Source: Platerodrilus igneus (Eukaryota; Arthropoda; Insecta; Coleoptera; Lycidae). Taken from it: a stretch of DNA of 64,000 bases. The DNA lies in the NCBI GenBank assembly GCA_036346225.1, contig JARFIW010001188.1, forward strand, positions 1,054,001 through 1,118,000, given 5' to 3'. This document shows, piece after piece, positions 22,301-34,586 of this stretch. Both the position numbers and the translations under genes were made by a program. The notes under the pieces are model-generated. The model was not told the origin of the DNA, searched no databases, and was given only the letters and a program-made list of their open reading frames with translations. The first letter of the stretch is position 1, and each line of letters opens with the position of its first letter.

Positions 22301-23100
22301 GCTAAATAGCATTCTGGATTCAAACAATACTGCCAGCGCTTTAAAGCTGATCATGCATAAAAATTAAAATTATGATATATTTTTCTGAGAGGTGCATGAT
22401 GCACGTGTTACTTGTATTTAAATAATATTTAAGGACAATAATTATTCTACGAAAGAACCTATTTATGTGTGACCTGTGTAAAGTACATGGGCTCTTATGG
22501 GAAGAACGAGTGAAAGAGTTCTGCTAGTATCTGTTTGTTATACCAGCTTCTATACTATAAATAATTTGATAAAACGTTAAAATAAGTATTGAGTAGGTAT
22601 TACCTATTCAATATGTACTTGTTACTTGTAAATAATATTTTAGAACAATAATTGTCCAGAGGTAAATAAATACGGGAAGACTAATTTTGAAAATACTTCG
22701 TTATTATACCAGCTGTTATACTATATACAGTTACGTTTTATACTGCTACAAATGAATAAGCTTTATCTACTTACCTATTTAATAATGAAAACCGCACTAT
22801 TTGGTATGGAATTGCACACACTTAACACACTTTACTGAACTGATGAATAAAACCTCAAGCGCAAAATGCACGTAGAGGGCAGCACTTTCCAAGGCAACAC
22901 TAATCAGGTTATATTACGATGAAATTACACACCTGCTGTTAACCGATATGTGTGGACAATAAAAATCGTAAACATTTTTGGGGTGGGGAGACCAGGCAGA
23001 TTCGGTAAAAATTGGTTTTAAATTATGGGGTCGTGTGTATGTCCACATATTTCGTGAAGACCACACTACTAAGGTTTGGTACAGGTGTGTGGCCACACGA
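19387..23100. other. Long stretch without recognisable gene
   Basis: No ORF with recognisable content on either strand. Small landmarks are: a short inverted pair tagtcgaaat / atttcgacta at 22171-22240; a diverged tandem duplication of about 200 bp (22419-22585 and 22618-22740, sharing ttataccagct.ctatactat and aacaataatt); and short direct repeats of gttaacatgcaatttt near 20660-20700. Introns or UTRs of a host gene could lie here, but nothing in the sequence proves it. Confidence 0.6.
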
Positions 23101-23103
23101 TTA

Positions 23104-23215
23104 TTCAGCGACCTACACACACACGCACACGCACACTCACACGCACACGCACACACCCACACCCACACACGGACACACGGACACACGGAGACACGGACAC
23201 ACGGACACACGGACA

Positions 23216-23247
<32 letters not shown>

Positions 23248-23311
23248 CGGACACAGAGACAGACACACAGAGACAGACACACAGACACAGACACACAGAC
23301 ACACACACACA
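23104..23311. repeat. (AC)n-type microsatellite with ACGG and AGAC variants
   Basis: About 200 bp of CA-rich repeat (acacgcac, ggacacac, agacacac units, then a pure ac run) directly before LINE-A. Confidence 0.98.
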
Positions 23312-23658
23312 CACACACGCGAGTATTTAAAGTGAACGGACGTAGATTTTGTTGCTCGTGTTAAAGTATCTCTTTTCGTGGTTTTACGGAGTTTTTATTA
23401 TTGTAAACTGTAGTAGTGCCGTGCAGTTTAGTGATTGACAGTTCCCGCGATAGTAATTTCTTTTGTGCAATTCCTTGTTCGCAAGGAATTCGCATAAATC
23501 GCTTTATTATATAGAGAAATATTAAGGTTTGTTGTTAATGCTAACAGAGCATTAAAATAACACTTGCGCGTGATAGCTTATCACTTTCCAATTATTGTAT
23601 TCCTAATATTTAAAGCATTTCTCAATGTTTATTTTCAACTGATAGTATTTTATTTAAC

Positions 23659-25033
23659 ATGGAACAGCCTTTGCTAGAACTCGGGACATCTGTACGCAGG
23701 AGCTCCGTTAGTAATACAAATGCTGCAAATATTCATCAAACTATAGTTCAAAGCATATCTAATAACAGTGGTTCCGTAACAAATTCAACTTCGCAAGGTC
23801 TTTTTTCTGATATAATAAAAGCATCAGCCTTTCCAAAGAAAGATCAAGCCATTGTTTTTCCTGCGATGGACGGCGTTCAAGTAAAAGAGTATGTTTTAGC
23901 TGTTGGAAAATTAATTGATCCTAAACATATGTTATTTGCCTCTAGAATGTCCAATAGCCGAATTTGTATCTATTTATCTACAAAAGAAAATGCTTCGTCA
24001 TTTGTAATTTTACACGACGAAATAAATATAGGCAGTATATTTATCCCTGCGCGGAAACTGATAAGTCCATCTAAGCGCATTATACTTTCTAACGTACCTC
24101 CATGTATTCCGCATAGCATAATCGAAGATGCACTAAAACAACTGAATGTAAAACTTGTGTCTCCTATATCCTTTATTGGAGCAGGTGTAGGTGTACCCAA
24201 TTTTAAACATATAATGAGTTTTAGACGGCAACTTTATTTGCCGATAATGAAACCGTAAATATACCTGACACCCTAATGGTATCTTTCGAAGACGAACAAT
24301 ATCGACTGTTCATTTCTGACGACAAACTACGTTGTTTTCTGTGCAAAGAGCTGGGTCACATATTGTCGTCGTGTCTAAAAGCAAATCCTAGCGATCAAGT
24401 GAGTAGCCTCATAACAGTACAACAATCGAATAAAAGACCTCCTTCATCTACCCTCGAACCTACGGATATTACGCTACGTATTGGCGAAGAGTTCGATGTC
24501 GTAGAATCAGTCGCTTATAATGAAGGACTTGAAAATGAAATGTTACCAGTCACCAGTGATCAGCCGCAAGGAATATTACACGACAATGTTTTGGAAAACG
24601 AATTCCAAGTGGTGAAGGTCGGCCCAAAACGTACTCGAAAGAAAATGAAATTAGAAAGTGTCCCTGGTGCGACAGACTCTTACGAAGTGTTGCAGAGTTT
24701 GTGGCCCAACCCAGAATATATACTGGATTTTCACAGTTCAGTGATTTTTTAAAAGACGTCAAAGAGAGCGATAGGCCTCTTACGATTGCTAGAAATTATA
24801 CCGATGATATTAATAGGCTTTTGTATATAATTAAGCAAGCGGCAACCAACTGTAAAGTAAGAGCGATCAAGGAACGTTGTAAAAGGCTCATACTTTCTAT
24901 CAAGAAAGGATTGTCAGATGAAGGCGTCGAAATCTCTTCTCCGACACCATCTTTAGACGGTACACAGCCGATAACATCGTTTTCGAGACGCGCATCGACT
25001 GAAAGCTTAGCTAACAGTCAAAGTTGCTATTAA
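23659..25033 (+). pseudogene. LINE-A ORF1, nucleic-acid-binding protein (two frame breaks)
   Basis: Pieces at 23659-24258, 24220-24752 and 24701-25033 line up with LINE-B ORF1. The first has GLFSDIIKASAF, then KRIILSNVPPCIPHSIIEDAL, a likely RRM-like fold. The second has the CCHC knuckle CFLCKELGHILSSC. The third has a basic helical region (KERCKRLILSIKKG). ORF1 of such LINEs coats the element RNA. Frame changes near 24240 and 24740 inactivate it. Confidence 0.85.
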
Positions 25034-25116
25034 AGGGTTACGGATGTTTTTTTCTCCTTCCCTATTTGATTTGCTTCTGTATTCATTTCTTTTCATCATT
25101 ATTTTATTTAATTCAT

Positions 25117-27511
25117 TTATGGATAAAAGTGTAATTAGAATAGCTACGCTGATGTTGTTTTACTTCAAGAAACTAATCTAAATAACACAGATGCTATACA
25201 ATGTTTAAAGAACTATGTGTTAGTGTCAAATGCAGCGCATACACCTTATTCTGGAACAATCCTTTTATTTAAAAAACATGGTCGCATAAAATTTATGGGT
25301 CAAGAAATTCTTGTAAAATCATATTTACAAAGCGTAAAATTCTCCATAGGCGGTAACATTTGGTGCATAATAAATATTTACTGTCCACACAATATAGAGA
25401 AAGCATTTGAAATATTTAATGTTCTTGATGTACATCTTGCAAAGTTACAGTCTTCTAGTATACGCTTAATGTTAGGGGGAGATTTTAATTGCACAATTTA
25501 CCCTACAACAGATCGACTAAAGTGTATAGAAAGACGACCTGCATTAGCAAGAAAGCTTAATAGAACGATTCAACTCTTTGAACTGAGTGATTGTTGGAGT
25601 TTTTTAAATCGCGTTAAACGAGGATACACATTGGTAACGGCAAATTCTGCGTCTAGATTAGACCGTTTCTATTGCTCAGAAAATGTAGTTGAACTGTTGT
25701 CTTCTGCAAACGTACACAACTCTTTTTCGGACCACCTTTCACTAGTTGTCAATTTAAAGATCCATTCAACAAATGCTGGTCCCCAACAAAAGTGTTATTG
25801 GAAGTTCCCAAATGATTTGTTGGAAGAACCACAGTTTGTAGATTGTATGAGAAACTTTCTATTGAGTATTCCGATAGAATCCAATACTGCTATAGACGCA
25901 CTGATAGAATGGGATAAACTGAAAATTACAATAAAAGAATCTGTATCTATATAAACTTGCCGAAGTGAATGCAATAAATGACTATATTCAAGAATCGATA
26001 AACATTACCGACGTTAAGGAGTTGCACGAGACAATTACGGACATCAAAGACCGATACAAACAAAGGTCACTAAACACCGTTCAGCTTCAAAAATATCACG
26101 AACTCTTGAAAACTGAAAAGCCTTCTGCACGGCGTAACTTGCAATCGCCACAATTTCATCTTCGTGAACTACATGTTAATGGTAGAACTATAACAAACAT
26201 AAATGAATTATGTAGGCATTTGAAAGAACATTTTGAAAACCATTTTGCCGCACAAAATCATATCATTGATGACAACTGTCGTATTTACTCCAATTTACCA
26301 AAGATAAAGGATGAAATAAAAAGTAAATTAGATTTACCATTTTCCATCGAAGAATACACACAAGGGCTTTTTTCTTTAAATAAAAACAAGGCTCCCGGTT
26401 TAGACGGTTTAACTGTGGAATTTTATGTAACATTTTGGGATGAACTAAAATTTTTCTTCTTCCGAACATTCGATGAAGCTTTTACGAAAGGTGCTTTACC
26501 TGGATTGACAAAAAAAGGCATTATCAGTTTAATTGCAAAAAAAGATGGCCCTCTAACTGAATTACAGAATTGGCGCCCTATTTCTCTTTTAAACGTTGAC
26601 TATAAAATTATTGCAAAATGTATCGCTACTAGAATCATGGGTGTACTGCAATATATTATCCACCCTGACCAGTGTTACTCGATTCCAGCTCGAAGTATGT
26701 ATGACGTTATTCATTTACATCGAGACTTAATTGCGTACGCAGAACAAAACAAAATGCCGCTTGCAATTGTGAAAATCGATCAACAAACCGCATTTGACGT
26801 GATTAATCATAAATACCTATTTAAAGTATTAAATGTTTTTGGATTCGGTAAGCAGTTTATTGGATATATTAGAACTCTATATGCAGATGCGCAAGCTCAT
26901 GTAAGGGTAGGAATCCTTCTAACCAGTGCACTAAGACAATGCAGAGGAATTCGTCAAGGCTGTCCGCTTTACGGACCTCTGTTCGACCTTTCAATTGAAC
27001 CGTTCCTGCAATTGTGCCGCAATTCCTTAGCGGGTTTTCCGCTTTCTATACATTCGGATGATAATATTGTTGTCAGTGCCTACCCAGACAACGTGTCAGT
27101 TTTTGTATATAGTGATAATGACTTTGAAAAACTGAAAGAAGTAAGTAACCTTTATCAAGAACAATCTGGAACGCTTATTAATACTAATAAATCTTATGGA
27201 TTTTGGACTGCAGCTTGGAAAGGTAGGTGTGACACTCCTTTAAATTTTTAATGGTCCAACGTTGGTATAAAGATACTCGGTGTACTCTTATCAAACAATA
27301 TCGAACTGGATACTACACATGCTTTTAAAATTATTTTAAGCAAAATAGAAAAAGCGATAGAAAAATGGGGACAACGGTTACCCAATCTATCCTTAATAGG
27401 ACGCAAAACCATCATCAATCAGTTTATTGATCCGAAAATCTGGCATTATATGCACGTTTTACCATTTACTTCCACCCAATTATCCATTATGCAAAGAAAA
27501 ATGATTGACTT
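25117..27511 (+). pseudogene. LINE-A ORF2, endonuclease and reverse transcriptase part
   Basis: The start is near the ATG at 25120 (IRIATL), followed by a small deletion before the QETN motif; the copy in LINE-B keeps more of it. APE-like endonuclease motifs are GGDFNCTIYPTTDR, SASRLDRFYC and SFSDHLSLVV. A frame break lies at 25955. The RT carries NKAPGLDGLT, NWRPISLLNVDYKIIAKC, IHPDQCYSIPARSMYD and RQGCPLYGPLFDLSIEP. These sequences look most like the Tx1/L1 group. The YxDD box reads AYPDN, so the RT active site is lost. The ORF breaks at 27251 and at the solo LTR at 27512. Confidence 0.88.
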
Positions 27512-29224
27512 TGTTACGTTATTCAGGGCAGCCACGTTGGGCGCCAAATTTATGCTACGTTGGCCCGTAGCCGTGCGTAACACAAAGGAAATTAAAGAAA
27601 TGACCGGGCTCAATCGGAGATTAGGGGGGGGTTGTAGAAAGCAGACCAACATCTAATGTACGCGGCTGTAAGGAATTAGTAATAATACCTGCAAACCTGA
27701 AATAAAGAAAAAGCATAGCATGCTGATCGAGCATAGATTGTTCAGTACTTTGTAGAATGTAAAAAAAAACTGTTTGGATAATCTACATAATATAACAACG
27801 GTAAAAGCAATACAAAAAAATTTTTAGTACAAAGTGAGGTAATATTGGGGAGTAGCAGAAACGTTTCTTCACACACCAATTAAACATAAATCAGACAAAA
27901 TGTTAACAAAAGATAAATAGGTAAGACACAATTGACATGAGTAATACAGTAGTATTGATTGTTTTTTTTTGTTTCTTAAAAGCAGGCAATTCGATTGTAA
28001 AAGGTATCAGAACGACAAAGATATGGCAAAACAAACGGATAGATATTTAAAGTAATAACAAGTAGGAAATAGTTCAACTTGCAAAAAGGTCCTTCAGTAG
28101 CGCTTCCTTGCAATTGAGGTGTGGGATTCACGATGTCCGGCACTAACGAAGCACTTCACCCTTGACTGTGAGGGCGTTGATGGAACTTATCACACGTAAC
28201 CCTAATCACACCTACGTATTTTACTGGTGCTAGCAGTAGACCTTATCACACGACGGAACTATGTAGCATTGATAAATTTCTTGTTAATTCTATTTCCTGA
28301 GAAAATAATTTCGAAATATTTTGTAGCACTAGTTTAATTTCAACTGGGACCAAATGTATATTATTTTCATACACATCCAAACAGCAGAGAGAAACTTCAA
28401 ACAATACCTTTGTAAACCGGTAATCTGTTATATTTCGCAAATAACGAAATTTGCGCAAGCAATGATCTATTTTAGATTCTTTGGGGTTAGAAAATTCAGA
28501 AACTACAGTATCAACTGTATTTGGATAATCCAAAGTATGCACTACTCTGATAAACAAAGGACCGCGAAACTAGATCGCACACACCGTTTAAATATCAAAA
28601 GACGAAGCACCAACAAAAAAACACAATGAGTAAAGCACGTGTATCACTAAAGTAAGTCCGTCAAATGTTCCGTAAAACACGCGTGCAGGTCGAGTTTAAC
28701 AAGTACTACCACTTTTATTTCCAACAGAAACTCAACAAAACAACAATTAGTAAGGCACGCGTAAGCAATAAAAACCGTCTGTCAAATGTCCTTAAAAACA
28801 CACGTGCGTCGACCAAACACGTTCGCCTACCAACCACACTACTTCAATCGGAATTAGCACTCCACTTTTCTACAGTTAATATACAATTTTTATTTCACAA
28901 AAAAAACAACTAAAATCGTGCCGTGTTTGTTCATGAACAATTTGAAAATTGATAGGCATTAATTCTCACTATCGTCAAAGCAAAAGGAAACAGTATTTCC
29001 AACGTAATTAATATATAGGAACTAAGAACGAACTACCACTGCTTATCTGTTTTATATCAACTCGTTGCTATTACAACCTCTTATCGTCTCTTATCTAGAC
29101 TTGTATATCCACATATTATAATACGACGCCTTCTCTAACGAGTTAATAATAGAAATAGTAGTTACAGCAATGTATTTACGAATTGGGTAGTGTAAAATGT
29201 TAATCCATAAAAATGCACGTTACA
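27512..29224 (-). mobile_element. Solo LTR (1713 bp) of a gypsy-type element, minus orientation
   Basis: The minus strand begins TGTAACGTGCATTTTTA at 29224 and ends TAACGTAACA at 27512, so it has TG...CA ends. It is flanked by the 4-bp duplication ACTT (27508-27511 and 29225-29228). Removing it with one ACTT restores LINE-A ORF2 reading across the site (MIDF then MWTG). A PBS-like motif lies at 27531-27551, about 20 bp inside its 3' end. No internal coding region remains. Confidence 0.95.
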
Positions 29225-30544
29225 ACTTTATGTGGACAGGAAAACACTGGACAACCTTCAAGGAACTGCATCTTTCGCTATATGAAGGCGGATTGGGTCT
29301 AGTTCATTTAAAGTCAAAACAGCAATCCTTACGTTTATATTTAGGTGAACGGCTGGTTAATAGTAGTTCTGACGAAAAATGGGCTAGTGTAATGAAGCAC
29401 CTTATAGCCGGTCTTAATTCGTATGATGTATCTTGGCAATGGCTTTTTTGTACGCTTTCTGCTGCCGATGTCCAGACTGCCAAAAGAAATGTTTTCCTTA
29501 GTACATTATATGATGCTTGGAAAGATTTAGATCTTATTCTAACCAATTTCCCTAGACACAGACAAGATTTAAAACTTATTCCTACTGGACAATCTAAATT
29601 AATTAGCACAACCATCAAACCACCACTGTTTTGCTCGAAATGGAGAGACATTGGTTTTAAAACTCTGGGTGATTTTAAAATACAAGATATTTGGTTGAAC
29701 AATGACCAAATTAAGGAGAAATTGACACAAATCGACATCATAACAAAATCAGACCTTATGATTCAATATCAACGCGTTAAAGCCTTTTTTAAACTTAACT
29801 TTAAAGAGTTAATTGAAGCTACTGAAACAAACTATAAAAAGCTAGATATATTTTTGAAATTGAACGGGAATTTAATTGCTATTAATAAATTAAACAGAAC
29901 GACTTTACAAAAGTGTCTTTCCTCCAAATTTTTCAACAGCAGTGCTTCACTCGAAGGATATTGGTCTAACGATAAAGTTTTATGGCATACTTTTTTTGCG
30001 CCACCATCTCTTGGCCATGACGGTAGTATTGCCTGGAGATTCGCAAAAAAATCGTTTAGCAAATCCACGGTTTCTTAATCAAATCGGAGTTTCAGACTCT
30101 TCTGCATGTCCGTGGTGTAATGGTGAAGGTGATTCCTGGCACATTCTAATGACCTGTGCTAAAGCCGCAAACCTATGGTGCCTTGTGTCATATCTTGTTA
30201 AAAAAATCGCCAAACGAAAGGCAATTCCTGTCAAAGAGTTATATTGTGGATTACCCATTAAAGGTCCCATAGAATACTTAGCCAACTATTTAATAACTTT
30301 GGCTAAGAGCACTATATATTGGTCAACAATCGACTATATGAAAGAAGGAAAGGAGGCATGCTACCTTAAGAAGTACAAAAACCGTCTGAAATCTAGGATT
30401 GCATGCGAATTTGCTTGGAGTCTCAGCAAAGGTAACATTAAGCAGTTCATAAATCGATGGTGTGTCAACAAAACATTGTGCTGGACTGATAACGACTCAC
30501 TTCACTATAATACAGTTCTAAATACTGGTAGCACACAACCATAA
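29225..30544 (+). pseudogene. LINE-A ORF2 C-terminal part with zinc motif
   Basis: Continues ORF2 after the solo LTR, from the FMWTG motif at about 29228. ORF pieces at 29225-30078 and 30045-30544 are joined by a frame change near 30060. The C-terminal zf-RVT-like motif is CPWCNGEGDSWHILMTC (CX2C...HX4C). This region follows the RT thumb in many LINEs. A stop at 30542-30544 ends it. Confidence 0.82.
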
Positions 30545-30788
30545 AGACAAAGAAAGGTAGAAATATTTAACAACAATTTTGATGACTCTTGAAGTTGACA
30601 TATAAGTATATCCGTTTATGATGCAGCATCTATAGTCTTCTTTAGTACGATTATTTTTTTTCTTATTTTATTTATATATGTATAAATGTACAAAGGTATT
30701 ACCTTAACAATTTTTTTAAATTAGGTGCAAACATTGACTAATGTATTGACTTGGTCACATTGTAAATGTATACTTTTATATATAATGT

Positions 30789-30821
30789 TTTAAATATATA
30801 ATAATAATAATAATAATAATA
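30789..30821 (+). repeat. LINE-A 3' tail, (TAA)n
   Basis: About eight TAA/AAT units ending LINE-A, directly joined to (AC)n. Confidence 0.9.
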
Positions 30822-30865
30822 CACACACACACTCATACACACACACACACACACACACGCACGCA

Positions 30866-30924
<59 letters not shown>
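30822..30924. repeat. (AC)n microsatellite with GCAC tract
   Basis: ac repeats around a gcacgcacgcac stretch, located between the LINE-A tail and the LINE-B 5' end. Confidence 0.98.
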
Positions 30925-30927
<3 letters not shown>

Positions 30928-31278
30928 TTGTCGAAGCGAACGGACGTGTTTTTCGGTGCTCGTAATTATTAGTGATTTTGAGTGGTTAAAAACCGATTTA
31001 GTTTGTTTATAGTGAACATATAGTGTACCTAATTCGATACTGAATAATTCTGTGAAATTATTATTTCTGATTCTAAATCGTAAGTTATTAATTCTTCGTT
31101 ATAAACATTTTAAGTTGTATAAATATCCATCAAGTATTGCTATATATTATACAGCTATTTGTCCATGTGGCTAGATAGCCGCATGGTCAATGATAACAGC
31201 TGCGTCGTATCTTACCTTAATTACTGATATGAAGTTTACTAATATTCATTTATATTATATAACTACCTACAATTTAAA

Positions 31279-31668
31279 TTGATGGAATACCAGGGAATGG
31301 AGGCTTCTGACAACAGGGGTTTCCAAGTGAATAAATTAACAAGTGAACAAAATACCGATGAATCTAAACTACCAAAAAATTATACTTCTAAGGAAGACGC
31401 TCCTCTTAACCAAACTGCAACCAAAAAGCCAGGTCTATTTTCCGATGTTATAAAATTTACAATGTTCTCGAAAAAGGAACAAGCCTTAATATTTTCTTCT
31501 ATTGAAGGCATACCGGTTAAGGAATACGTTATAGCTATGGCTAAACTTATCACGCCAAAAAATGTGTTATTCGCTTCGCGTATTTCTAATAATAGAGTAT
31601 GCATCTACACATCATCTAAAGAAATCGTAGCTTCGTTTGTAACAACTCATGGAGGAATTAATGTAGGG
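31279..31668 (+). pseudogene. LINE-B ORF1, 5' part before solo-LTR insertion
   Basis: The ATG at 31279 or 31282 opens an ORF whose GLFSDVIKFTMFSKKEQALI and KEYVIAMAKLITPKNVLFAS segments match LINE-A ORF1. It ends at the insertion site (target AGGG, 31665-31668). The ORF extends into the LTR and stops there by chance. Confidence 0.88.
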
Positions 31669-32544
31669 TGTAACGTGCATTTTTATAGCTTAACACTTTA
31701 CGCTTTTTCCCAATTCGTAAATACATGTCTGCAATTACTAGTTCTATATTTTATATTTATTAACTCGTTGGCGATTGCGTCGTATTATAATTGAGCGGAT
31801 TGCATCGTTCTTGTCTTGCTGTTCGTATAAATTTTGTTGCTTATGTGGATATACAAGTCTAGATAATAGACGATAAGAGGTTGTAATAGCAACGAGCGGA
31901 TATAAACAGATGAGCAGTTGTAGTTTTGTTCTTGGTTCCTATATATTAATTACGTGGAAAATACTGTTTCTCTTCGCTTTGACAATAGTGAGAATTAATG
32001 CGGTATCAATTTTCAAATTGTTCATGAACAAACACGGCACGATTTTAGTTGTTTTTCTTGTGAAATAAAAGTTGTATATTAACTGTAGGAAGTGGAGTGC
32101 TAATTCCGATTGAAGTAGTATGATATATAGGCGAACGTGTTTGGTCGACGCACGTGTGTTTTTAAGGACATTTGACGGACGGTTTTATTGCTTACGCGTG
32201 CCTTACTAATTGTTGTTTTGTTGAGTTTCTGTTGGAAATAAAAGTGGTAGTACTTGTTAAACTCGACCTGCACGCGTGTTTTACGGAACATCTAACGGAC
32301 TTACTTTAGTGATACACGTGCTTTACTCATTGTGGTTTTTTCTGTTGGTGCTTCGTCTTTTGATATTTAAACTGTGTGTGCGATCTAGTTTCGCGGTCCC
32401 TTTTTTTTGTATCAGAGTAGTGCATACTTTGGATTATCCAAATACAGTTGATACTGTAGTTTCTGAATTTTCTAACCCCAAAAAATCTAAAATAGATCAT
32501 TGCTTGCGCAAATTTCGTTATTTGCGAAATATAACAGGTTACCG

Positions 32545-34586
32545 TGTAACGTGCATTTTTAGAGCTTAACATCTTACGCTTTTCTGTAACTACTATTTCT
32601 ATATTTTATATTTATTAACTCCTTAGGCGAATGCGTCGTATTATAATGAGTGGATTGCATCGTTTCCTTTCAATCGCTGTTTGTATAAAGTAAATACTTT
32701 CGAATAGTTTTCATATTGTATGCAATTTAACTCGCGTGTATTAATTTTAAAAGTAGATAATTTGAAGATTGATTTTTATTAATAAATAAATTCCAACTTA
32801 TCGAAAACGATAAACAGCCTGTAATTAATTATTAGATACGATTGTTACATTCACGTTTTAGATGTTCCTTATGTTATTAGCGAGGTAGATAATAGTCGAT
32901 AAGCGGTTATAATAGCGACGAGTTGAAGAGTTCTGTTCTGTGTTCCATTCTATTAAGTACGTTAAAAATACTGTTCCTTTTTGCTTTAAAAATAGTAAAA
33001 ATTACTGCGGTATCAATTCTCAGATCGTTCATGAACAAGCACGCCGTGTTTTTAGTTGATTTTCTGTTGAAAATAGAAGTAGTAGAGCTTGTTAAACTAG
33101 AGGCGAATGTGTTTACTCGACCGCGCGAGTAGTAAGGTCATTGACGGACGGTTTGAGTGATACGCGTGGCTTTGCTGATTGTGTTTTTAGTTGTTTTTCT
33201 TGTAAAATAAAAGTTTTTACGGAACATGTGACGGACGGTTTTTATTGCTTACGCGTTACTTTACTAATTGTTTTTGTTGCTTTTCTGTTGGAAATAAAAG
33301 TGATAGAACTTGTCTTACTTGATCGCACGTGTTTTACGGAACATTGACTTAGTGATTACGCGTTGCTTTGCTGATTGTGTTTTTTTGTTGATTTGTCTTT
33401 TTATATTTGAACTGTGTGTGCGATCTAGTTTCGTGGTCCCTTTTTTTTATGACAGTAGTGCATACTTTGGATTATTTAAATACAGTGATACTGTAGTTTC
33501 TGAATTTTCGAACAACAAAAAATCTAAAACAGATCATGGCTTGCGTGAGTTTCGTTATTCAAAAGCATTAGATTTTTCTTTGTGACCATATGTAGCAAAT
33601 AAAACACCTCACGTTACTGTTAGATTAATGCAAGAACTTATCAGATGACATGCATTACATCGTGCCTCGAAAGCCCGTGATTCTAAATTCTTATTACTAT
33701 TTTTCTTTACAATGTGTGTTACAAAATATTTCGGAATTATTGTTTCAGGAAATAGAATTAACAAGAAATTTATCAATGCTACCTGGTTCCATCAGCGTGA
33801 TAATGTCTGCTGCTAACACCATTAGTGTAACGTGTGCTAAGTTCCATCAACACCCTCACAGTCAAGGGTGAAGTGCTTCGTTAGTGCAGGACAACGTTGA
33901 ATCCCACCCTTCCGTTGCAAGGAAGCGTTGTTGAAGGACTTTTGTAAGTTGAACTATTTCCTACTGGTTATTACTGTAAATATCTATCCGTTGCTTTACC
34001 ATATCTTTGTCGTTCTGATACCTTTTACAATAGACTTGCATGCTATTTTAAAACATAGAAAAAAAAAAGAAAGAAAAATCTATACTACTAAATTACTCAT
34101 ACCAATTGTGTCTTACCTATTTATTTACTGAATTACTCATATCAATTGTGTCTTACCTATTTATTTTTTTTAACATTTTGTCTGATTCATGTTTAATTGG
34201 TGTGTGAGGAAACGTTTCTGCTACTCCCCAATATTACCTCACTTTGTACTAAAAATTTTTATATTGTTTTTACCGTTGTTATATTATATAGATTATCCAA
34301 ACAGTTTTTTTTTCTTACATTCTACAAAGTACTGAATAATTTAGACTTATCATTGCTGCTATGCTTATTCTTTTCTCTATTTCAGGTTTGCTTAACTATT
34401 TCTTTTTCTTGCAGGTATTATCACTAACTCCTTACAGCCGCGTACATTGTATGTTGGTATGCTTTCTACAACCCCCCCTACTCTCCGATTGAGCCCGGTC
34501 ATTGCTTTGATTTTCTTTATGTTACGCACGAATTACGTAACGCAACATTTTTGGCGCCCAACGTGGCTGCCCCTAATAACGTAACA
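32545..34586 (+). mobile_element. Solo LTR 2b (2042 bp) nested in solo LTR 2a
   Basis: Starts TGTAACGTGCATTTTTAGAGC after ACCG (32541-32544) and ends AATAACGTAACA before ACCG (34587-34590). The target is the LTR sequence gattaccggtttacaaag that is intact in the LINE-A solo LTR. It is the same family as its host LTR, and longer because of an expanded internal repeat at 33020-33420. Confidence 0.95.
33020..33420 (+). repeat. Minisatellite inside the LTR
   Basis: Three to four diverged units of about 110 bp share ttacggaaca/attgacggacggttt, then tacgcgt, then ttgctttactaattg, then tttttgttg, then ctgttggaaataaaagt. The other LTR copies have two such units (for example 32140-32360), which accounts for length differences between copies. 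Confidence 0.75.

Larger units (their letters stand above)
23312..30821 (+). mobile_element. Tx1/L1-like non-LTR retrotransposon LINE-A, with solo-LTR insertion
   Basis: A 5' UTR at 23312-23658, ORF1 with a CCHC motif, ORF2 with APE-like endonuclease, RT and C-terminal zinc motif, a 3' UTR and a (TAA)n tail ending at about 30821. It is interrupted by a solo LTR at 27512-29224. The element lies between (AC)n repeats on both sides. The 5' UTR phrase gaacggacgt is shared with LINE-B. Confidence 0.9.

Noticed and set aside
22914..23364. Several overlapping ORFs of 69-134 codons in the CA-rich region, both strands
   Set aside because: They translate the (AC)n and ACGG repeats (Thr-His, Cys-Val runs) in several frames at once; microsatellite artefacts.
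23659..30544. Assignment of LINE-A to the R1 clade because of the AC-repeat target
   Set aside because: RT motifs (NWRPISLLNVDYKI, HPDQ, RQGCPL) look more Tx1/L1-like; R1-clade families do share microsatellite targets, so a tree is needed.
30738..30920. Minus-strand ORF of Cys-Val repeats
   Set aside because: Translation of the (AC)n tract between the two LINEs.
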